Below, piece by piece: positions 1 to 6,200 of a DNA stretch of 6,740 bases; position 1 is the stretch's first letter; each line of letters opens with the position of its first letter. Origin of the DNA: Thermoflexales bacterium (GTDB lineage Bacteria > Chloroflexota > Anaerolineae > B4-G1 > SLSP01); contig WFQZ01000154.1 in the NCBI GenBank assembly GCA_015486785.1, forward strand, positions 1 to 6,740, written 5' to 3'. The notes under the pieces were generated by a model, which made no database searches, was not told the DNA's origin, and saw only the letters and a list, made by a program, of their open reading frames with translations. Position numbers and translations under genes: made by a program.

Positions 1-335
1 GCTTGGATGTATCAAGTGGCCGCTATGAGTTTCAAATCCAGGGGCTGCCTCCGGCGCAGACGGGGAAGGCTTACGTGGGGTGGTTCGTGCCCTTGCAACT
101 GCCGGAGCGCACCACCGTTCACACCTCCCCGCTGTTCCCCACGCCGGAAGGCACGGTGACGGTGGCCGGGGATACCGGCCCGGTGAAGGGACCGCCCATT
201 GAGACGTATTACACGCTGGCCTTGTGCTACTATCTGCTGGATGAGTGCGATCAGGCGCAGCCTTATATCCAGGTGGCGTTGCGCATTGATCCCAACGATG
301 CGAACGCGCAGCAAACGGCCAATCTCTGCCGGTGA
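1..335 (+). CDS. C-terminal part of a TPR-containing protein (5' end outside window)
   Basis: The frame is open from base 3 and stops at TGA 333-335. Bases 1-2 finish an earlier codon, so the true start lies upstream and the TTG at 3 is not argued to be a start. The visible 110 residues have two parts. The first, about 65 residues, is rich in beta-formers, Gly and Pro (RYEFQIQGLPPAQTGKAYVGW) and looks like the edge of a beta-sandwich domain. The last 45 residues form one TPR-like helical hairpin (YYTLALCYYLLDECDQAQ, then ALRIDPNDANAQQ), with the usual A-x-x-x-DP ending. TPR units bind other proteins; no enzymatic role can be read from this tail. The two Cys in the TPR (ALCYY, DECDQ) plus one in the final NLCR are notable but unexplained. 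The next gene starts 27 bases downstream on the same strand, so the two are probably co-transcribed. Confidence 0.75.
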   Translation, partial: LDVSSGRYEFQIQGLPPAQTGKAYVGWFVPLQLPERTTVHTSPLFPTPEGTVTVAGDTGPVKGPPIETYYTLALCYYLLDECDQAQPYIQVALRIDPNDANAQQTANLCR

Positions 336-362
336 ACCGGCGTGTAGTTAGACGGAGGCAGT

Positions 363-1007
363 ATGTTTCACGAAGCTGACCGAGTTTTGGTGGGGGTGAT
401 GAACAATCCCCGTGATTTTCGCTTGGCCCGCGACGCCGGATGGTATCGGATTCCGGTACGTCACGCGCCGCCCAGCACGACCGATGCGGCGGTGTTGGCC
501 TTTTACTTCACGGCGCGGTTCCGTGCCGACCGCTGGACGATCCCTTGGTACGCCGAGGTGCGCGGGCATGAGTTGGTGCGCCGCGTGGACTTGTTCCCGG
601 AGGAGCCGCAGCATCCCCGCGCGGAGCAGCGATATTACAAGCTCCAACTGGGGCCGCTGATCCGCCGCGAGCCGCCGTTGCCCAGTTTGCGCTGGCGGCG
701 CATCACGTTTATTGAGACGACGTGGGATCGGTTTACGGCGGCGGAGGAGATCAACGATCTGTATGCTTCGGGGGTGGATGGGTTGTATGTGACGCTCAAG
801 GAGAGCGGGTTCTTCCCGGAGCGGGATTATCTGCTGCACGATGCGGAGGGGCACGCCTACACGGTTGATTTAGCGATCCCTTGCCGTGATGGCGTGGTGG
901 CGGTTGCGCTGGGCGAGCAAGCTCCACCCAACGCCTTGCGGGAGCCTGATCCCGACCGGGTCTACGAGGCGATCCGCCGTTTGGGCGGCGTCCTGCCGCC
1001 GCGGTAG
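363..1007 (+). CDS. Conserved orphan protein, C-terminal part resembling a degenerate PD-(D/E)XK nuclease fold
   Basis: This is a complete 214-residue frame. The ATG at 363 is preceded by GGAGG at 354-358 at short spacing, and the frame stops at TAG 1005-1007. The N-terminal two thirds carry a pattern I recall from uncharacterised proteins of Chloroflexota and Cyanobacteria: VGVMNNPRDFRLARDAGWYR (11-29 region), FYFTARF (47-53), YYKLQLGPL (91-99) and a basic WRRITFIETTWDRF (111-124) before an EEINDLY helix (128-134). I know no assigned function for it. The C-terminal stretch, ESGFFPERDYLL then YTVDLAIPCRDGVVAVALGE (147-185), has the layout of DUF559/Vsr-like PD-(D/E)XK folds, where the usual ending is an Asp strand followed by an IEVDG-like strand. 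D169 is present, but the position expected to be acidic in the next strand is Ala or Leu (VAVALG), so catalysis looks unlikely. There is no signal peptide or membrane segment, so it is cytoplasmic. It probably shares an operon with the upstream TPR-tail gene. The gene call is firm; the fold is an inference. Confidence 0.85.
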   Translation: MFHEADRVLVGVMNNPRDFRLARDAGWYRIPVRHAPPSTTDAAVLAFYFTARFRADRWTIPWYAEVRGHELVRRVDLFPEEPQHPRAEQRYYKLQLGPLIRREPPLPSLRWRRITFIETTWDRFTAAEEINDLYASGVDGLYVTLKESGFFPERDYLLHDAEGHAYTVDLAIPCRDGVVAVALGEQAPPNALREPDPDRVYEAIRRLGGVLPPR

Positions 1008-1046
1008 GGGTAACCGAGTAGGGGTAACCGTTACGGTTACCCCTAC
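1004..1046. repeat. Three copies of a 13-mer (two direct, one inverted) forming a palindrome between convergent genes
   Basis: GTAGGGGTAACCG occurs at 1004-1016 and 1018-1030 on the + strand and at 1046-1034 on the - strand. Copies 1 and 2 are adjacent 14-base tandem units. Copies 2 and 3 form a perfect 13-bp stem with a TTA loop (1031-1033). Copy 1 can also pair with copy 3. The outer copies contain the TAG stop codons of the upstream + strand gene (1005-1007) and of moxR on the - strand (1045-1043), in the same phase: G TAG GGG TAA. Because no T tract follows the stem on either strand, a classical intrinsic terminator is not shown, but the hairpin is well placed to end or protect both transcripts. 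It looks like a short dispersed palindromic (REP-like) element; copies elsewhere in the genome cannot be checked here. Confidence 0.8.
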
Positions 1047-2014
1047 AGATCGTCCAAGATCGCCTGGATGATGGTGTCGGGGGAGATGCCTTCGGCCTCG
1101 GCTTCGTAGGTGAGGATCAGCCGGTGGCGCAGTGCGGCGGGGGCGATGGCGCGGATGTCTTCTTGGGCGACGTTGTAGCGTCCGGCGAGGAGCGCGAGCA
1201 CTTTTGCTCCGGAGATCAAGGCTTGCGCACCGCGTGGGCTGGCGCCGTAACGCACGTATTGTTTGACCTGCTCGTTCGCCGTATCCGAGTGCGGGTGGGT
1301 GGCGACGGAGATGCGGGCTGCGTAGGTGCTCACCGGGGTGGCGATGGGCACGCCCCGCGCCAGGGATTGCATCGCCAGCAGGGTTTCGGCGTCGGCCACG
1401 GGGGAAACTTGCGGAATTTCCGCGCCGGTGGTGCGGGCGAGAATTTCGACTAACTCCGCCTCCGAGGGATAGCCCACGTTGATCTTGAACAGGAAGCGAT
1501 CCACTTGAGCTTCCGGCAGCGGGTACGTGCCTTCCAGCTCAATGGGGTTTTGGGTGGCCAGCACCAGGAACGGGCGGCTGAGCGGGTAGGTCGTGCCGCC
1601 GACGCTCACTTGCCGCTCTTGCATAGCCTCCAGCAGCGCGGATTGGGTCTTGGGGGTGGCGCGGTTGATCTCGTCGGCCAGCAGCAGATTGGTGAAGATC
1701 GGCCCGTGGTGGAAGCGGAAGTAGCGTTCCCCCGATTCGTCTGTTTCCAGAACGTCCGTGCCCACGATGTCGGCGGGCATCAAGTCGGGGGTAAATTGGA
1801 CGCGGGAAAAATCCAGGCTCAACGCGGCGGCCAGTGAGCGCACCAGCATGGTCTTGCCCAGGCCGGGGAGTCCTTCGAGCAGCAGGTGGCCGTTGGCCAG
1901 CAGGGCGACCAGCGTATGCCGCACCACCTCGCGCTGCCCAACGATCAGCTTGCCGACTTCGTCCTCAATGCGCCGGGCCAGCTCTTGGAACTGCGATGGG
2001 GAGAGTGCGGCCAT
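1043..2014 (-). CDS. moxR: MoxR-family AAA+ ATPase
   Basis: This 323-residue protein is the normal size for a MoxR ATPase and is intact. It carries Walker A GLPGLGKT (48-55), Walker B LLLADEIN (110-117, with D114 and E115), the MoxR-typical run RATPKTQSALLEAMQERQV (118-136), sensor 1 ATQNP (153-157), arginine-finger region EAQVDRF (168-174) and sensor 2 GASPRGAQAL (257-266), followed by the helical lid. MoxR proteins are cytoplasmic hexameric ATPases that act as chaperones, helping cofactor insertion or assembly of target complexes, often with a DUF58 or VWA-domain partner. No such partner is present on this strand here, and moxR is the last gene of its operon, ending at the repeat patch. The ATG at 2014 has AGGA about 9 bases upstream and lies 5 bases after the stop of the TPR/HTH gene, so translation is probably coupled. 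The substrate cannot be told from the sequence. Confidence 0.96.
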   Translation of the reverse strand: MAALSPSQFQELARRIEDEVGKLIVGQREVVRHTLVALLANGHLLLEGLPGLGKTMLVRSLAAALSLDFSRVQFTPDLMPADIVGTDVLETDESGERYFRFHHGPIFTNLLLADEINRATPKTQSALLEAMQERQVSVGGTTYPLSRPFLVLATQNPIELEGTYPLPEAQVDRFLFKINVGYPSEAELVEILARTTGAEIPQVSPVADAETLLAMQSLARGVPIATPVSTYAARISVATHPHSDTANEQVKQYVRYGASPRGAQALISGAKVLALLAGRYNVAQEDIRAIAPAALRHRLILTYEAEAEGISPDTIIQAILDDL

Positions 2015-2019
2015 CGCGC

Positions 2020-2691
2020 TTATTCCTGGCGGAAGCGGGTTTCCAGAGTTTCCAGCATCTCTGCCGCTTCTACCAGCTTATCCAGCGGATTCTCTTGTCC
2101 GGTGAAGTAGCGGTAATCGCAGGGCATAATGTCGAGCTTCTGCACCAGGGTTTGGTGATGCTTGCGCACTGTGTCGGGGGAGACCCCGTAGAAGTCGGCG
2201 ATGCGATCCACCGGCACCTCGCGCAGGTTGACTTTGCGCACCGTGTAATCTAATGCCGCGGCCCAGGTTTCCGGCTTGCGGATGTTTAATGGAGACTCAC
2301 CCAGGGCGATTAAGTATTCAATCCACATCTGGATTGCCGAGCCGATCAAGTCTAAGGCCACCCGTTCGGCGGTCATTTTCTCGGTGAGCACGGCTTCGAC
2401 CGGGTCCATCCCGCTTCCAAACAGCCGTTCAATCCTGCCGGCGACCGGAGAATCGGGTGCCAGGCGTAAGTAGTTGGCGAGAGAGCGCAAGGCACGATCA
2501 AAATCCCCGCTGCGGGAGAGTATTTGGGCCATGCTCATGTGGTATTGGGCATTGTCGGGCGCCAGCTTCAATGCCGACTCCAACTTAGCGACTGCTTCTT
2601 CCACGTCCCAACGTTCGTAGGCTGTCATCGCCTCTTCATAGAGTGCTGCGGCTTTTTTGCGATTGGTTGCGCTGGATCGAGCTTGTGCCAT
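2020..2691 (-). CDS. TPR protein with C-terminal helix-turn-helix-like domain, first gene of the moxR operon
   Basis: This is a 223-residue protein with ATG at 2691 and an excellent GGAGG site 8 bases upstream. After a basic N-terminus, two TPR units span about residues 14-81: an AAALYEEAMTAYERWD helix pair ending ALKLAPDN, then AQYHMSMAQILSRSGDFDRA ending LRLAPDSP. A linker leads to an alpha-helical domain (105-190) containing ETWAAALDYTVRKVN (141-155) and a likely helix-turn-helix VDRIADFYGVSPDTVRKHHQ (161-180). The order WAA-x-x-x-Y followed by an ADFYGVS-T HTH resembles the DUF6398/cyclin-like HTH domains seen in some TPR and SEC-C proteins; this is recalled, not searched. It is probably a cytoplasmic regulator or adaptor that binds protein through the TPRs and perhaps nucleic acid through the HTH. 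Its start lies 429 bases from the divergent secreted giant, and moxR follows within 5 bases, so one transcript is expected from the promoter at 2733-2760. Confidence 0.9.
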   Translation of the reverse strand: MAQARSSATNRKKAAALYEEAMTAYERWDVEEAVAKLESALKLAPDNAQYHMSMAQILSRSGDFDRALRSLANYLRLAPDSPVAGRIERLFGSGMDPVEAVLTEKMTAERVALDLIGSAIQMWIEYLIALGESPLNIRKPETWAAALDYTVRKVNLREVPVDRIADFYGVSPDTVRKHHQTLVQKLDIMPCDYRYFTGQENPLDKLVEAAEMLETLETRFRQE

Positions 2692-2732
2692 TGGACTGCC
2701 TCCATAAATCCGTGAGCTGCTGAATTTGAGCC

Positions 2733-2760
2733 ATTATAGCCGTTTCATTTTGTATGCCAA
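2733..2760 (-). promoter_or_regulatory. Sigma70-type promoter of the TPR/HTH-moxR operon
   Basis: Read on the - strand, TTGGCA (2760-2755) is followed by a 16-base spacer and a perfect TATAAT (2738-2733). Transcription would start near 2726, giving a leader of about 35 bases that ends in the GGAGG ribosome binding site of the TPR/HTH gene. Position, orientation and box quality agree; it has not been tested. Confidence 0.72.
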
Positions 2761-2942
2761 GGGTAGTATCTCACTGCAAGAGGCTCAGAGGAATGGCGGG
2801 GGATTTAGGCGTTTTTTAGCGTTCCCTTAACCCGATTTATACGTCTAGTTGCTATGATAATAGTGCGGGATTAGAAGATCTCGTCATTGTGCATGCCGAC
2901 ATCGGAAGAGACCGCCGTCGTTTCTTTACAAGCAGAGGGGTA
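2761..2942. other. Gene-free stretch between two divergent promoters
   Basis: No convincing gene is seen here; the region is more AT-rich than its surroundings. It contains an imperfect direct repeat, TTTAGGCGTT (2804-2813) and TTTAGCGTT (2815-2823), offset by 11 bases or about one helical turn. It also contains an imperfect hairpin at 2897-2920 (CGACATCGG, loop AAGAGA, CCGCCGTCG, with a 2x2 internal mismatch) just upstream of the next -35 box. Either could be a binding site for a regulator; neither is recognised. Confidence 0.4.
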
Positions 2943-2971
2943 TTGACAAACGAGAGCATCTTTCTTATAGT
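2943..2971 (+). promoter_or_regulatory. Near-consensus sigma70-type promoter of the giant secreted protein gene
   Basis: A perfect TTGACA (2943-2948) is separated by exactly 17 bases from TATAGT (2966-2971), one mismatch from TATAAT. The expected start of transcription is near 2978, giving a 5' leader of about 143 bases before the ATG at 3121. This is the best promoter-like sequence in the window and suggests strong basal expression unless it is repressed or attenuated. Confidence 0.75.
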
Positions 2972-2997
2972 AGGTATATCCCCTTGATTGATTAGCC

Positions 2998-3015
2998 ACC
3001 GGCAGCGGTTTTTTT
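2998..3015 (+). terminator. Small hairpin with T7 tract in the leader, possible attenuator
   Basis: ACCG (2998-3001), loop GCAG, CGGT (3006-3009), then a run of seven T (3009-3015). It lies about 20 bases after the predicted transcription start of the giant gene. The 4-bp stem is short for an efficient intrinsic terminator, but stem plus T tract is the right layout for a pause or weak attenuator. No known riboswitch class was recognised in the surrounding leader. Confidence 0.35.
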
Positions 3016-3024
3016 AAGTTGGGC

Positions 3025-3034
3025 ACAAATTTGT
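3025..3034. promoter_or_regulatory. Perfect 10-bp palindrome ACAAATTTGT in the leader
   Basis: A self-complementary decamer sits between the T tract and the first strong ribosome binding site of the leader. It could be an operator half-pair or simply AT-rich leader sequence. At this length chance is a real alternative. Confidence 0.25.
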
Positions 3035-3054
3035 TTGGAGGAAAGGAGGCGCGT

Positions 3055-3134
3055 ATGTGAGTAAGTGTAATAGCTGGATGATCTGGAGACTTTCTCAATT
3101 TAACTTTAGGAGGTGTAACAATGGAAACGCTTAA
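3055..3134 (+). CDS. Candidate leader reading frame: ATG-TGA start-stop, or 25-codon GTG frame overlapping the main gene
   Basis: A very strong ribosome binding site, AAAGGAGG (3042-3049, preceded by GGAGG at 3037-3041), is followed by ATGTGA at 3055-3060. The ATG, 5 bases away, is followed directly by TGA and makes a start-stop element. The overlapping GTG at 3057, 7 bases from GGAGG, opens a 25-codon frame that ends at TAA 3132-3134, 11 bases inside the main gene. Its product would have Trp at 7 and 10 and Cys at 4 and 20. Its codons 18-19 (AGG AGG) are the ribosome binding site of the main gene, so translating it would affect initiation at 3121. The reading is plausible because the site is too good to be idle, but no homologue is known to me and the peptide itself may not matter. 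Confidence 0.35.
3108..3115 (+). promoter_or_regulatory. Ribosome binding site of the giant secreted protein
   Basis: AGGAGGTG at 3108-3115 matches the anti-Shine-Dalgarno sequence closely, with 7 bases from AGGAGG to the ATG at 3121. This fixes the start, and the signal peptide begins right after it. Confidence 0.88.
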
Positions 3135-3225
3135 ACGTCCTACGCCATCTTTGAAGAGATGGTTCGCTTTGCTGGTAGGCATCCTTATCCCTACCATTTT
3201 GGTGTTTGCGGTCACGGTTAGCGCG
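3121..3225 (+). other. Sec signal peptide of the giant protein
   Basis: Residues 1-35. The n-region has Lys5, Arg6, Lys12 and Arg13; the hydrophobic core runs from Trp14 to Val33 (FALLVGILIPTILVFAV). The likely signal peptidase I site follows VSA (Val33-Ser34-Ala35), before KPSDPP. There is no lipobox Cys, so it is not a lipoprotein, and no twin-arginine motif. Confidence 0.88.
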
Positions 3226-6200
3226 AAACCCAGCGATCCACCGCAACCGCAATTCCTGGTGCAGGTCAAAGCCCCTGAGGGGCAGCCGATCACCTCGGTG
3301 GTGCGGCTTATCGGCGGGGAAGAGGTGATCTCCTCAGCGATTTACATCCCCGGTACGCCGATTCCTTTCGCCGGATTCGGTGAGGGGGAGCATTTGGTGC
3401 TGGCGGCGGTGCCTATCCCGGAAGATATTCCCGCCTTGGCTAATTCGCAACGGAGGTTCATCACCGTGGAAACCCCCATTCCGCCGTCTTCCGCTCCGCT
3501 GTATACGTTGCAATTGCAACATCCCAACATCACCGGCACGGTGCTAGACCCGTGGGGCAATCCGCTGCCTCCGATTGCTGATCCTGGGAGCGGAGAGCCA
3601 TTACCCAAAGCGGTGGTTCATCTTCGGGATAAATATGGCCCGTTCCACGTAGACATGGAAACGAACCCCGATGGGGAGTATAGTTTGGCCGTACCGCAGT
3701 ACCCGGATTATATGATCGGTGCTTCCCCTAATCCTGTGTACACTTATTCTCAATCCTTCCCCAAGCCCGTGGCTGTCTTCTCCACTCCGATCTTCGTACC
3801 TATCACGCTCACCGTTCCGGCGTTTGAGGGACAGATCTTCTATCCGAACGGGGCGGTGGTGACGCAATGTCTGAGTGTGTGGCTGGAGAATATGGATGGG
3901 GATGCGGTGGATGAGGTGTGGGCATGTGGTGGATCGTACCACTTGGGTGGTGTGCCCACCGGAACTTATCGCATCGCTGCAGAGGGAATCCCGGAGCTGG
4001 GTCTCTTCCCTCCGCCGCCCATTGAGGTGGAGTTCCACGGGCAGCAGCACGAGATCCACGACCTGCACTTGCAATATCCGCAACTGGCGATTCACGTGGA
4101 GGACTTCTCCGGTGCTCCTATCCCTGCTGAAGTGGAGATGTACACCTTGGATGACGATCCGATCTGGCGGCAGCCGGTGATCACCGGGCAAATGGCGTTG
4201 ATCGGCGGTCGGCCTCTGGGTGATTATTGCTTCATTGCCTGGCCGACACCGAACTACATCCCGGCATTGGCGAACTCGGAGCGCATCTGCCTCCCCCTGC
4301 TCACACCTACGGAGCATGTTCCTTCAATCACCCTGCGTCTGTTGGCTCCTACCGCCGTGGGGATTGTGCGGGGGCCTAATGGTGGTCCCTTGCCCCTGGT
4401 TCATGACGAAGATGGGAATCTGATCGCTCCGGCCACCGTTATCGTTCACGATATGATGACCGGTAACATCAAGCTGCTGGTGCAGACGAACCTGGCCGGG
4501 GAATTCAGCTTCGCTCTGCCGGATTATGGCGACTATGAGTACCTGGCGCACCCGAACGGTGACCTCAACTCGTTCTTGAGCAAGAGTCCGTTGCGCACTT
4601 TCTCGTATCCGCCCGGCGCGGTGCTGCCCATTGACCTGGGCGCAATCCGTCTGACGCGCCCCCGCATTGTGGGCGTGGTGCAGAAGCCCAATGGTAAGCT
4701 GGTCAGCACCCAGGTACACATCTGGAATGACGCGGATAATTACTACGATGAGACTTGGTTCGATGCCCAATCGGGGCTGGATTTCGTCTTTGGTGGTATG
4801 CCCGGTGGCCTCTACTACATCCAGGCCGATCCGCCCCCGCTGTGGATTGATCCAATGGGTTGGGGGCCTTCGAACGTGCTCACCTTCACCGTGCCGCCCA
4901 CGATGGCGGAGCGGGTGACGCTCACCTTGCGCATGCCCAATGTCACCGGCCAAGTGTGCTTCCCGCCGCTTCCGCCGGTAGGAGACCCGTGTCAGGGCGT
5001 CGGCGGGGTGGATGTGCATGTGTTCAATGCCGGCTTTGACGACTGGGGCACAACACAAGATGATGGCCGTTACACTTTCGGCGGTTTGCCCCTCGGAGAT
5101 TTTGCGGTGGAATTCTTCTTGCCGCCAGACCTGAGCATGGATTGGCGTCCCCCGCATCCTATGACCTTCACTCTTCACACACCGGATGAGCAGGTAAATC
5201 TTGGGCGGCGACCTTTGCGCCCGGCTGATAAATCCAAAGTGCTCATCGGCGCAGTCCACGACGAGAGCGGAAATCCCATCGGTGATGCGCGGATCGTGGC
5301 CTGGCATGAGGATAACGGCGTCGTTGTGGATCGCGGCACCGAGCCTGATGGAGCTTACATGATGACTTTAGGCGGTGGTGTGTGGAAGGTCGGGGTGAAG
5401 CCCGATCATCCTGGGGTGGGTTGGCTCTTTGATCCGCATAATGAGCAATGGGTTACCTTCCCCTATACGCCCGGCTATCCGATTACCAAAACCGCTTTCT
5501 TCACCGTCACCAGCTTGGCCGATGCTTTCGAGGTGACCGGCATCATCACCTCCCCGGATGGCAGCGACATTCCGCAGGATTCGGTGTTCGCGCACCTATG
5601 CACGGACGAGGGCCAATGTATCGGCGCACCGGTGCGTAAAAACGGCGCGTTTACGATCCTCGCGCTGCCCGGCCCTTACACCTTCAAGGCTGAAGTAGAT
5701 CCTGAGACCGGCTGGGTGCCGCCGCAGCGTAACGATTTCCCGGTTGTGGTCGAGGGTAACCAAGACCTGGGACTCTTCCAACTGCGAGATCGCGCCAATC
5801 CTGCCGATATGGTGCGGGTCATCGGACGGGTGATCGTCACCGGAACGACCACGCCGCGCGGCCTGGGCGGAGTGCCTATGGAAGCCTGGACGGACGAAGG
5901 CGACTGGGCCGAAGCGGAAACCATCACCACCGGCTACTACAGTTTGTTGCTCTTCCCCGGACACTGGCACGGTGGCCCGGCATTGACCGAAGAACAGCAA
6001 GAAACCTACTTGGTGCTGCGGCCACGGATTAAGAACGGCTATCTGGAAGCGGGCGACGTGCTCACCAACGTCAACTTCTTCGTGCAGGAGCGGGATGCTG
6101 TGATCCGAGGGCGTGCGGTGAACTTGGATACCGAAGAGCCGATCACCGATACGGACGTCTTCGTCTCAGCCGAGGCCTGCAACGTGGGCGGGGATTGTCG

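Noticed and set aside
348..854. Antisense frame of 168 codons opposite the orphan gene
   Set aside because: It is Arg/Pro-rich without motifs. The + strand frame has a good ribosome binding site and family-like sequence patterns.
1018..1046. CRISPR repeat or integration site
   Set aside because: There are only three short copies, without regular unique spacers, cas genes or integrase. A dispersed palindromic element fits better.
2853..2861. TATGATAAT as a further -10 region on the + strand
   Set aside because: No acceptable -35 box lies 16-18 bases upstream, while a far better promoter is present at 2943-2971. A weak upstream promoter cannot be excluded.
2978..3120. Known riboswitch (cyclic-di-GMP, cobalamin, molybdenum cofactor) in the leader
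   Set aside because: Short purine-rich and GCC/GGC pieces look suggestive, but the conserved cores of these classes are not present in order.
2871..3293. Antisense frame of 140 codons across the regulatory region
   Set aside because: It crosses the promoter, leader and start of the giant gene, has no ribosome binding site that I can support, and its product has no familiar pattern.
4324..5307. Long antisense frame of 327 codons on the - strand, with others at 3601-4317 and 5596-6000
   Set aside because: These lie wholly opposite the giant + strand frame, which has a ribosome binding site, signal peptide and repeated domains. The antisense products are rich in Arg, His and Gln with no recognisable motif, typical of shadow frames in GC-rich DNA.
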